Below, piece by piece: positions 42,924 through 50,879 of a stretch of DNA of 52,336 bases. Numbering within the stretch: the first letter of the stretch is position 1; each line of letters opens with the position of its first letter. The stretch lies in NCBI GenBank assembly GCA_002683825.1, contig NYUD01000067.1:1-52336 (forward strand), in the 5' to 3' direction. A program made the translations under genes and the position numbers. Under the pieces are notes generated by a model. That model did no database searches. It was not told the origin of the DNA and worked only from the letters and a program-made list of their open reading frames with translations. The stretch comes from Planctomycetota bacterium (lineage in GTDB: Bacteria > Planctomycetota > UBA1135 > GCA-002686595).

Positions 42924-43164
42924 CGAGGGAGGCTTCTTTCGAGGGTTTTTCCTAGGGATCGTCGAGCCGTGCGCGTAGACCGAGGGATCCCGCAGCTCGG
43001 AGTTTGCAACAGTTTGCCTGCGGCCCCGCACCGGAGAAAAGTGCGGGGGCTTGAAATCTACCCATCCGATACCGCAGTTTGCCCCGGGGCCCGCCCGGGG
43101 GCCGTACCCGAAAGCGCCCCCTCGCCCCTCCGTAGCTACCCCCTCCCGCTTCACCGCCAATCCC

Positions 43165-44343
43165 TTGGATCGTCCCGACGAACAACCGCGCGCGGTAGAG
43201 AGCCTCTCGGCCGGGGAGCTGATAGCCCTTCGCACCTTGCTGGCGGACCTCGGCCAGGCGGCCCGGCGCTATCGCTTTGAGGTCGCACCGAACCCCTGTG
43301 TGGGGGCCTGCGTGCTGTCCTCGGGGGTGGAGATCGGCCGTGGTTTTCATCTCGAGTTCGGCGGTCCCCACGCCGAGGTGCAAGCGCTGAGGGCGGCAGC
43401 GAAAAGCGGCGTGCCGCGCGAGCGCTGGGACACGCTCGTCTGCACGCTCGAGCCCTGTTCCACAGAGGGCAAGACACCCGCTTGCCGCGACGCCATCGCG
43501 GAGGCCGGCCTCCGACGCTGCATCGTGGGGGAGCTCGATCCGGACATCCGCCACCGCGGTCTAGGGTTGAAGGCCCTGCGCGAACGCGCTGTGGAGGTCA
43601 CACTCTTGAGCGGAGCGAGTCCCCTGGGCCAGGTCTCGCCGCACTTTCTCAGCTGGACACGGCCGGAGCGCCTGCGCCGCAAGCGGCCGTGGACGATCGC
43701 GAAGTGGGCACAGACACGCACGGGACAACTTCGCCCGCCCTCCGACCTTGGCGAAGGCCGATGGATCTCGGGTCCGTCTTCACTGGCAGAGGTGCATCAG
43801 CTGCGTGCACGGGTCGATGCGATCGTGACCGGGAGGGGAACCGTTCTTGCCGACGATCCGCGCCTGACAGTGCGCCTGCCGGCCTTCACGGCCGATCCGC
43901 CGATACGAGTCGTCATGGACGCCCTGTTGCGAACCTCGCCCGGGGCGCGCCTCTTCGAAAACCCGGGTGAGGGGGAAGCGGGTGGTGCCGTCCACATCAT
44001 CGCCCGTGCCGGCGTCGATCCGCGACGGGCACGCGAGCTGCATCGGGTGGGAGCAACCATCCACACCGTGCGTTCCGGCGACGACGGACAGCCTTCCCTG
44101 CGCGAAGTACAGGGCCTGCTCTGGGCCCTTGGAGTTCGACGCGTGCTGGTGGAAGCCGGTCCGACCTTGCTCACATCCTGTTTTCGGGCGGAATTCGTCG
44201 ATCAAGTCCGTGTATACACCGGGGCCATCAACGGGGGGGAAGGGGGCGGTCTTGCCGAATGGCTTGCTCCGGAACGACTCCTGGAGGCCGAGCACGCAGA
44301 GGTAGGGGTCGACGCTCGACTCGATGCTTTCGTTCGCAGCTAG
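43165..44343 (+). CDS. ribD: Bifunctional riboflavin biosynthesis deaminase/reductase
   Basis: About 392 residues. The N-terminal deaminase has [13 protein letters not shown], the zinc site [10 protein letters not shown] and [19 protein letters not shown]. The C-terminal reductase has [40 protein letters not shown], and [20 protein letters not shown]. It performs the second and third steps of riboflavin synthesis. No ATG or GTG is available before the conserved domain; a TTG at 43165 gives a normal size and another at 43051 would add 38 Pro-rich residues. The start therefore remains uncertain. No other rib gene is adjacent. It overlaps the following lipoprotein gene by 20 bases. Confidence 0.9.
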   Translation: MDRPDEQPRAVESLSAGELIALRTLLADLGQAARRYRFEVAPNPCVGACVLSSGVEIGRGFHLEFGGPHAEVQALRAAAKSGVPRERWDTLVCTLEPCSTEGKTPACRDAIAEAGLRRCIVGELDPDIRHRGLGLKALRERAVEVTLLSGASPLGQVSPHFLSWTRPERLRRKRPWTIAKWAQTRTGQLRPPSDLGEGRWISGPSSLAEVHQLRARVDAIVTGRGTVLADDPRLTVRLPAFTADPPIRVVMDALLRTSPGARLFENPGEGEAGGAVHIIARAGVDPRRARELHRVGATIHTVRSGDDGQPSLREVQGLLWALGVRRVLVEAGPTLLTSCFRAEFVDQVRVYTGAINGGEGGGLAEWLAPERLLEAEHAEVGVDARLDAFVRS

Positions 44344-46765
44344 ACTGTTCGCCGGCCTTTTCATCTCGCTACTTGCGACGGGATGCCGGTTGCCAGGGCG
44401 TGCTCTCCCGGTGCCGCCCCCGAAAGCCGCCGCGGACCTCTTCGAGCGCGCTCGCTCGATCCCCTCCGTGGAAATCGAGGATCGGCTCCGAGCCCTGAGG
44501 TTGGCCGAAGAAGCCTCGGAACTCGCCCCGGATTGGGTCGCTCCGAGGCGCTGGGTCGACGATGCTATGCGCGACCTCTTGCGCGGGCCCGAGGCTTTCG
44601 AGCGACGTCGGCGCGAGCTCGACGAGTCTCCCCAGGATCCGCAGCGCTTGTACCTGGTGGGTCGGCTCGAAGGCCCATCCGGGGAGCGTAGGCTCGAGCA
44701 AGCCGCCCGGCTGGGGGACGGTGCCTGGGTGTATCACGGCCGCGCCTGGACACGCTTTTCCAGCGGCTTGGTGCGTGGGGCCGCCCGCAACGAAAGGTTG
44801 GCCCTGGAGCGGGCACGGGATCCCTATGAGCGTGCTTTCTTTGCCCGGATGCTCGCGAATTATGCCGAGGCATGCGGTGAGGAAGAGGTTGCGAGCGGCC
44901 TGTTGAGTGCCGCCCTGACGGCCCCCGATCTTCTTGCGAAGGACCGCTTCGACCTCGAGCTCGCGCTGGTGCAATGCGAGCTCTCTTCCAAGGAACCCTC
45001 CATCATCGAGCACGGCTTCCAGCTCGGCCTGGAGTTGTTCGGGGAGCCTGTTCTCGACGATGCAGGGCTGCGAGAGCTCTTCGATGCTCTCTGGGAAGCG
45101 CGAGTCAGGATCCACGAGGCTCGCGAAGCGATCGAAGGCAGACTGTGCGAACTCAAGACGCCACTCGCACGCCGCTTGCGCGGCCGGCTGGCGCTGGACC
45201 GCGGCGCCTTCGCCCTCGCCCTTGGCGCCCTGGGAGAGCTCGAGGTTGCGAATACCAAGGAATGGCGCACGGCGCGCTTGGCCTGCGGCCAGCTCAAAGG
45301 GCCGATCGAAGAGTGGTGCAAGCGCCTGCCCGCGCAAGTACTGGCCGAGAACGGCCTGCCGGCGAACGGACGGTTGGCTGCGATCGTGCGTGCGGCCCGT
45401 GCCGAGGAGGGGCCCGCCCTCGGGCAGGCCTTGCTGGAGGCGGGCTGGTTCGAGGAGCTGCGGGGGCTCTCTGAGTTTCTCGTCAGCGAAGATCCCGAGC
45501 TTGCTCTGCGGCTCGATTCCCGGGCCGCCGCCGGGCTCGCGGCTCTTCAGGGTGTCCGGCGCCTGCTCGGCCGGATCGATGCAGGTGGAGAGGTCGGCGC
45601 GTTCTCGGCCGTACGAGAAAGCGGGCAGATGAAGCCTGCGGCAGGGCGCGGTCTCGACGATCTCCTCGTTGCCATGCAGCCGCACATTTGCGGATGGAAC
45701 GCCCCTGAGCATGCCCTGGACGGACGTGCATCCGAGGCCTTGAGCGATTCGCCGCGCTACTCCTTCGGCCCTTTTGCCGACGTGATCCACCCGGGTCCCT
45801 GGTTCTCCGAGTCGGACGAGCGAGCCGGGCTTGGAGTGGAGGGGGAAGAGGTTCCCGGCCTGGCGCGGGCCCTGGCATCGATGGGACGCTTCGGCGTCTT
45901 CGGTCGGGCTGCGGGTCAGGGCGGACCCGACGGCACGATTCTGCGGCGCGTCCTTGTAGAGAGCATCGCCAACGAGCACCTCGGCGTGGGTTTCACCGGT
46001 ACGGTGGCCTGGTGTGAAGGGATCGACGTTCCGGCCCGGTCCGCCCGACGCGGCGCACGGATCACCGGAGCGGCGTTGCACGAGGGCTACTGGATCGACA
46101 TCGCCGGCGTGCGCTCGCAGTTGCGAGGTTGGAGGGCCTTGGATGAGGATTGGATCGAGAGGGCCCCGGCCTTCGTCGACGAGGCCTTGGCCGTGCTCGG
46201 ACCGGAGTGCGGGGACGGCGAGTCCCCCGTGGACATGGTGAATCCGCTCGGCGAAGCGAGGCGCATCCGTCTTGCGGTGCTGAGGGATCGTGCACGGGAT
46301 GGTCGCGCTTTCGACGAGCGCGTTACCTTGGAAGAACTCCTGGACATCACCGCGCGCCACGAGGAGGGCCACCTGATGGATCGCTCCCGTTTCCTTCCGA
46401 TCGCGTCCCATTGGCTGGCGGGGCTCGGGCTCCTTGTCGATGTCGGCTTTTCTCCGACGGGTTTGGGACGGCGCCTGGAGTACCGCGCTCAACTGGTTGC
46501 GCTCTGCGTCACCGAAGACCCGCGCATGGTTCTGGCGGAGTGTGTCGGGGCGGTCGAGGGGGGCGGCAACGTCACGCCCCATGCGGCGGCCTATCGAAAC
46601 CTACTGCGGGACTTCTTGGTCGAATTGAGTAAGGAGCCGGTCTTTGCGGACGAACTCGACGGGAAGCGCTTTTATCTCTACCAGCTTCACCGTCTGGGGC
46701 CGGAGACCGTACGTCGCGTCGCGCGGGCGCTAGCCTTGAGAGAAGGGCTCCTGAGCCGATCGTAG
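44324..46765 (+). CDS. Large lipoprotein with a HEEGH metallopeptidase-like site
   Basis: An 813-residue protein with a lipobox (LLATGC) near residue 21, hence probably periplasm- or surface-exposed. Residues about 30-380 are all-helical and TPR-like (degenerate repeats such as FARMLANYAEACGEEEVASG). The C-terminal 330 residues hold TLEELLDITARHEEGHLMDR, an H-E-x-x-H zinc-peptidase motif, and some 45 residues later GRRLEYRAQLVALCVTEDPR, where the Glu could be the third ligand. This layout resembles gluzincin peptidases. I know no family with exactly this architecture. It overlaps ribD by 20 bases at the start and the convergent aminotransferase gene by 36 bases at the end. Confidence 0.75.
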   Translation: MLSFAARLFAGLFISLLATGCRLPGRALPVPPPKAAADLFERARSIPSVEIEDRLRALRLAEEASELAPDWVAPRRWVDDAMRDLLRGPEAFERRRRELDESPQDPQRLYLVGRLEGPSGERRLEQAARLGDGAWVYHGRAWTRFSSGLVRGAARNERLALERARDPYERAFFARMLANYAEACGEEEVASGLLSAALTAPDLLAKDRFDLELALVQCELSSKEPSIIEHGFQLGLELFGEPVLDDAGLRELFDALWEARVRIHEAREAIEGRLCELKTPLARRLRGRLALDRGAFALALGALGELEVANTKEWRTARLACGQLKGPIEEWCKRLPAQVLAENGLPANGRLAAIVRAARAEEGPALGQALLEAGWFEELRGLSEFLVSEDPELALRLDSRAAAGLAALQGVRRLLGRIDAGGEVGAFSAVRESGQMKPAAGRGLDDLLVAMQPHICGWNAPEHALDGRASEALSDSPRYSFGPFADVIHPGPWFSESDERAGLGVEGEEVPGLARALASMGRFGVFGRAAGQGGPDGTILRRVLVESIANEHLGVGFTGTVAWCEGIDVPARSARRGARITGAALHEGYWIDIAGVRSQLRGWRALDEDWIERAPAFVDEALAVLGPECGDGESPVDMVNPLGEARRIRLAVLRDRARDGRAFDERVTLEELLDITARHEEGHLMDRSRFLPIASHWLAGLGLLVDVGFSPTGLGRRLEYRAQLVALCVTEDPRMVLAECVGAVEGGGNVTPHAAAYRNLLRDFLVELSKEPVFADELDGKRFYLYQLHRLGPETVRRVARALALREGLLSRS

Positions 46766-47878
46766 CCGCCGGCTTGCGGCCTTCAGCAGGTCTTCGAGCG
46801 CTGCTTCCGTATGGTCACCCATGTGTCCGATCCGGAAGGTCTCGCCTTTCAGCGGCCCGTAGCCGTTGCCGATCTCGAAACCGTCTTGCTTCAGTCCACC
46901 CATCAGGGCGCCGACGTCGATGCCGGTTCCGGAAAGACAGCTGATCGTCGGCGAGGAAAGCTCGCGCCTGGGGAACGGTTGGATACCGTGTCCCGCCGCC
47001 CACGAGAGCGTCTGTTCGCGCATGCGCTCGTGTTTGTCGAACCGAGCCTGCCAGGCTTTCCCTCCCGTTCTGCCGCGGTCTGCTGAGGCAAGCGTCCGTC
47101 CGGCGCTGATGTCCTCGAGCTGTCGCGCGAGCGCACCGTAGAGGGGGATGCAGGGCGTGGTAGGCGTCTTGCGGGCGATGTGTCCCTCGATCGTGCGCAC
47201 GGGATCGAGGTACCAGGTGGTCGTGGTGCGCTTGCGCGCCTGCTCCAGGAAACGCCGCGAGGCGCACATCACCGTGATGCCGGGCGGCAGGGCCAGCGCC
47301 TTGTTGATACCCGCGAGAGCGAAGTCCACACCGTGGTCGTCGAAGTCGATCCCGTAGCCGGCGATGGCGCTGACGACGTCGATGAGAAGCAACGTCTCCG
47401 GTGAGCTTGCGAGCGCCCGCTTCACCGGAGCGAGGGGTGTAAGAACCCCCGTGGAGGTCTCGTTGAGCACCAATGTGACGGCGTCGAAGGGGCCCTGGCT
47501 CTTCAGCTCCTGAGCCAGAAGCTCTTCCCCGACGGCGTCGCCCCAATCGATTTCCAGGGTGCGGACCTCTTTCCCCATCACGTTCGCAATGTCCCGCCAG
47601 CGCTTGGAAAAGGCACCGTTGACGACGGAAAGAATCCTCGCTCCCACGGCACCGAGCGACCCCTCCATCATGGCGGTTGCGCTGTGTGTGCCGACCGCGA
47701 CTTCGGAGGATGAGTTCTCCTCCAGGCCGAAAGCCAGTCGCAGCCCCGGGTCGATGCGCTCGATCATCTCGATCATCGCCTTGGAGCGGTGACCGACCGG
47801 GGGAACCGAGAGTTCCTCGAGGAGCTCCGGCCGCACGTGCGTCGGTCCGGGGATCCAAAGTGTTTCTTGGTTGCTCAT
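46730..47878 (-). CDS. Class V aminotransferase (alanine:glyoxylate/phosphoserine type)
   Basis: A 382-residue fold-type I PLP enzyme of the serine-pyruvate/alanine-glyoxylate group. Features are WIPGPTHVRPELLEELSVPP, GHRSKAMIEMIERI, GTHSATAMMEGSLGAV, LVLNETSTGVLTPL, DVVSAIAGYGIDFDDHGVDF and the PLP lysine in AGINKALALPPGITVM. It is coupled to serB by an ATGA overlap and lies in the same run as serA, so it most likely acts as the phosphoserine aminotransferase of serine synthesis, replacing SerC. AGT-type enzymes are known to do this in some bacteria and archaea. A glyoxylate or pyruvate role remains possible. Confidence 0.85.
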   Translation of the reverse strand: MSNQETLWIPGPTHVRPELLEELSVPPVGHRSKAMIEMIERIDPGLRLAFGLEENSSSEVAVGTHSATAMMEGSLGAVGARILSVVNGAFSKRWRDIANVMGKEVRTLEIDWGDAVGEELLAQELKSQGPFDAVTLVLNETSTGVLTPLAPVKRALASSPETLLLIDVVSAIAGYGIDFDDHGVDFALAGINKALALPPGITVMCASRRFLEQARKRTTTTWYLDPVRTIEGHIARKTPTTPCIPLYGALARQLEDISAGRTLASADRGRTGGKAWQARFDKHERMREQTLSWAAGHGIQPFPRRELSSPTISCLSGTGIDVGALMGGLKQDGFEIGNGYGPLKGETFRIGHMGDHTEAALEDLLKAASRRLRSAQEPFSQG

Positions 47879-48597
47879 TCCAGAAGCCGTCGGTGCTCAG
47901 GCCGGGAGCGTAGCGTTTCGATTTCCCTCTGCGAGAACAGATGCGGAACCAGGGCGCGAAAATCAGCGACCTCGCAGGTCACCCGGGCCTTCTTGAAAAC
48001 GGCTTCCCGGCGCTCGATGCCGCCGAAGGCGACGAAACGAGCGACAAAGGGGGCCGCTTCCAGGTCGGTGGTCCCGTCGCCGACCAAGACGATCGCCCCC
48101 GCTCTCGTGGGGTCGGCGGGGTCGCTCAGGGTGCGTAGGATCTCCGGTTTGCCTCCGGCGCGCGCGAGGGGCGAGGTTTCTTCGAAGCCCGCATAGGAGC
48201 CGTCCCGGTGAAAGTGAATTCCGACGGCGTAGACCTCTTCGATTCCAAGATGGGTCGCAAGCCGGGTCACGGGCGGGAGCAAGCCACCGGAGACGATGAC
48301 CACGCGCTTCCCGAGGAAGCGCAGGGCGCCGACCAGCTCCTCCACGTTTGGCAAGAGGGTTTCGATGTAGCGCTCCCCGACACGTTGCACGTCGCTTCGC
48401 GTCGGTCGAACGATCTCGAGCCGTCGACCGTAGACCTCTTCGAGCGGCGCTCCGCCGTTCATGACCATGGTCGTGAGGGTGCCCAGCTCTGCGGCGTGGC
48501 GGGCTCCCGCGAGTTCGCAGATGCCCTCGATCGAGCTCAGCGTGGAATCACAGTCGAAGACGACCGTGGCAAAGGGCGGCGGAAGGTCGGTGACCAT
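47875..48597 (-). CDS. serB: Phosphoserine phosphatase (HAD superfamily)
   Basis: A 240-residue HAD phosphatase. Motif I is VVFDCDSTLSSIEGI (DxDST, the SerB form), motif II IVSGGLLPPV, motif III the Lys in GGKPEILR and motif IV IVLVGDGTTDLEAAP. The cap (residues about 25-90) is the helical SerB type. It removes phosphate from phosphoserine, the last step to serine. It lies 13 bases after serA and overlaps the aminotransferase gene. The aspartate that follows motif IV is present, so the enzyme should be active. Confidence 0.9.
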   Translation of the reverse strand: MVTDLPPPFATVVFDCDSTLSSIEGICELAGARHAAELGTLTTMVMNGGAPLEEVYGRRLEIVRPTRSDVQRVGERYIETLLPNVEELVGALRFLGKRVVIVSGGLLPPVTRLATHLGIEEVYAVGIHFHRDGSYAGFEETSPLARAGGKPEILRTLSDPADPTRAGAIVLVGDGTTDLEAAPFVARFVAFGGIERREAVFKKARVTCEVADFRALVPHLFSQREIETLRSRPEHRRLLE

Positions 48598-48610
48598 CGC
48601 AAACTCGCCC

Positions 48611-50224
48611 TCAGAGCCGAATCAACTGGACCTGTTCGATCGCTTCCAGCTGGGCGACCTCCGCGACGGCCTCCTGCGGGGGGTCGGAGTAGAGCGTGAG
48701 GAAGCCGTAGGCGAGTTCCTCGGAACCCTCCCGCGAGGGGCCGAGTTCCAGGCGCCGGATGTTGACCTGGTGTCGACCCAGGACCTGGCCGATCGCCCCG
48801 AGCACTCCAGGAAGATCGCGGTGGCGCGTCGCCAAGAGCGGTCCGCGCAGGGGTAGGTCGAGGTGCACATTTTCGATCGCCGTGATGCGCGGGTCGCGAC
48901 CGAAGACGGCTCCGCGGATCGAGTGAATCTTGCCGCCCGTGCGTTCACTGGCTCTGACGCGAATCTCGCCCTGTCGATAGTTCGCCTCCTCCTGGGAGTT
49001 TTCCAGGATGAGGATGCCCCTCTCGCGGGCCAGGGTCGGTGCGTTGACGAAGTTGACCGGGGTATCGAGGGAGTGTCGCAGGCACCCGACGAGGAAGGCG
49101 AGTCGCAGGTGGTCAACACCAAAACGTGTGACCTCACCGGCCACCTCGAACTCGACCTTGCGCATCGGACCGTCTATTTTTTGCGCGAGGAAACTGCCGA
49201 GTTTCTCCGCGAGCAGGAGGAACGGTGCCAGCTCCTGGAGAGCGTCTGCAGGCAGGGAAGGCGCGTTCAATGCGTTCTCTGCCACGCCTTCGAGGAGGAA
49301 GGTCGAGATCTCCTCGGCGATATCGCTTGCCACGCGCAACTGGGCTTCCTCGGAGGAGGCCCCCAGGTGCGGGGTGAGCAGGACGTCATCGCGCTGCAGC
49401 AGGGGATGGTCTTTGGGCGGTGGTTCCTCGCAGAAAACGTCGAAGGCCGCGCCCGCCAGCCGCCCGGAGTTGAGAGCGTCGAGCACGGCTTCCTCATCCA
49501 CAACTCCGCCCCGTGAGACGTGGATCAGGCGCGCGCCCTCCTTGATGTTGGCCAGCCGCTTCCACGAGATCAAATTGCGGGTGGAGTCGGTCAGGGGCAC
49601 GTGCAGGCTGACGAAATCAGCGCGTTCCAGGAGCGTCTCGAGTTCGAGCAGCTCGACCCCCGGCACGGCCGTCCCGACGCCTTCGACCTCGAGATAGGGA
49701 TCGTGTCCGCACACCTTCATCCCCAGCCCGCGGCCCCGTTCCGCGACCAGGCGTCCGATCCTCCCCAAACCGATCACGCCCAGGGTCTTGCCTGCGACTT
49801 CGGTTCCCATCAGCCGCTTTTTCTTCCAGACGCCGCTGCGCACCATGCGATCGGCCTGCGGCAGGTGGCGCGCCAGGCCGAGCATGAGTGCGACAGCGAG
49901 TTCGGCCGTGGTCGTAGCGTTGCCGTGGGGCGTGTTCATGACCACCACGCCGTGTTCGGTCGCGGCGTGGATGTCGATGTTGTCGACGCCGATCCCTGCG
50001 CGACCGATGACCCGCAGATGGGTCGCGTTCTCGATGACCTGGCGTGTGATCTTCGATGCGGAACGAACGACGATCGCATCGACTTCGCGGGCGGCTTCGA
50101 TCAGTGCGTCGGGGGAGAGGCCGGTACGTACTTCCGGCTCGAGGCCCCGGCGACGGAAAACCTCCATCGCGACCGGGGCGAGTTCGTCGGCGATGAGGAT
50201 GCGCGGCTGGCGTTGGTCTTTCAC
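48611..50224 (-). CDS. serA: D-3-phosphoglycerate dehydrogenase, long form with ACT domain
   Basis: A 537-residue long-form SerA. The catalytic and NAD domains carry SASKITRQVIENATHLRVIG, the dinucleotide motif LGVIGLGRIGRLVAERGRGL, the Arg in IHVSRGGVVDEEAVLDAL, Glu in FDVFCEEPPPKDHP and His in LTPHLGASSEEAQ. Then comes the intervening ASB domain and, over about the last 75 residues, an ACT domain (LLATRHRDLPGVLGAIGQVL) that usually binds serine for feedback control. It catalyses the first step of serine synthesis. It starts 23 bases after ruvA and leads into serB. Confidence 0.95.
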   Translation of the reverse strand: MKDQRQPRILIADELAPVAMEVFRRRGLEPEVRTGLSPDALIEAAREVDAIVVRSASKITRQVIENATHLRVIGRAGIGVDNIDIHAATEHGVVVMNTPHGNATTTAELAVALMLGLARHLPQADRMVRSGVWKKKRLMGTEVAGKTLGVIGLGRIGRLVAERGRGLGMKVCGHDPYLEVEGVGTAVPGVELLELETLLERADFVSLHVPLTDSTRNLISWKRLANIKEGARLIHVSRGGVVDEEAVLDALNSGRLAGAAFDVFCEEPPPKDHPLLQRDDVLLTPHLGASSEEAQLRVASDIAEEISTFLLEGVAENALNAPSLPADALQELAPFLLLAEKLGSFLAQKIDGPMRKVEFEVAGEVTRFGVDHLRLAFLVGCLRHSLDTPVNFVNAPTLARERGILILENSQEEANYRQGEIRVRASERTGGKIHSIRGAVFGRDPRITAIENVHLDLPLRGPLLATRHRDLPGVLGAIGQVLGRHQVNIRRLELGPSREGSEELAYGFLTLYSDPPQEAVAEVAQLEAIEQVQLIRL

Positions 50225-50247
50225 GTGCTTTTGACTCCCACCTGGAT

Positions 50248-50856
50248 CTATCCCCGAAGGGCGGAGAGAACCAGGACTTCCAGGTCCTCAGTGCCCACTC
50301 TTTCGGCCGCTTTGGCCACACTCCTGCGGGCTTCCTTGTCGGAGAAGCCGATCGAAAGCAAAGCTTGCTCCGCGTCTTCCATCGCCGGAGCCGTACGCGT
50401 CCGGGGCTGGAGCGTCGTTGCCGCCCCGCTGCCCTGGACGGCGCCAGGGTGGGGGGCCCGGTCGCGCAGGTCGAGCAGGATCTGCTCGGCGGTTTTCTTT
50501 CCGACGCCCTTGACGCGCGTCAGCCCCGTGATGTCTCCGGCCGCGATGGCGAGCAAGAGCTCCTCGCCGGGCAGGCTGGAGAGAACGGCCAGGGCCAGGC
50601 CTGGGCCGACCCCCCGGACCTTCAGGAGGAGACGAAAGAGCTCCCGGCGTTGGGTGTCAGGGAAACCGTAGAGGTTCTGCGCATCCTCTCGCACGGAGAA
50701 GTGCGTCCAGACCCGTATCCTCTTCTCCTCTCCCGATCCTACTGGCGGAAAGTCTGCGCCCAGGGGCACCGCGACTTCGTAGCCAATGCCCACGACCTCG
50801 ACCACCAAGGAGGTGGGACGCCGGGTGACCAGACGGCCTTCGATGTAGTCGTACAC
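50248..50856 (-). CDS. ruvA: Holliday junction branch migration protein RuvA
   Basis: A 202-residue RuvA, the standard length. Domain I (OB fold) starts YDYIEGRLVTRRPTSLVVEV; domain II has two helix-hairpin-helix motifs, LLKVRGVGPGLALAVLSSLP and LTRVKGVGKKTAEQILLDLR; domain III is the C-terminal EDAEQALLSIGFSDKEARRS. RuvA binds Holliday junctions and loads RuvB. I chose the GTG at 50856 since it gives the exact family N-terminus. No ruvB or ruvC is adjacent, and its place ahead of serA is unusual. The gap to the upstream TPR/alpha-CTD gene is 23 bases. Confidence 0.93.
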   Translation of the reverse strand: MYDYIEGRLVTRRPTSLVVEVVGIGYEVAVPLGADFPPVGSGEEKRIRVWTHFSVREDAQNLYGFPDTQRRELFRLLLKVRGVGPGLALAVLSSLPGEELLLAIAAGDITGLTRVKGVGKKTAEQILLDLRDRAPHPGAVQGSGAATTLQPRTRTAPAMEDAEQALLSIGFSDKEARRSVAKAAERVGTEDLEVLVLSALRG

Positions 50857-50879
50857 CTTGGTAAGCGGGGCTCGTGCGG

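Noticed and set aside
44369..46582. A 737-codon open frame on the minus strand
   Set aside because: It mirrors the plus-strand lipoprotein gene, which has a lipobox and a HEEGH motif. Long antisense frames are expected at this GC content.
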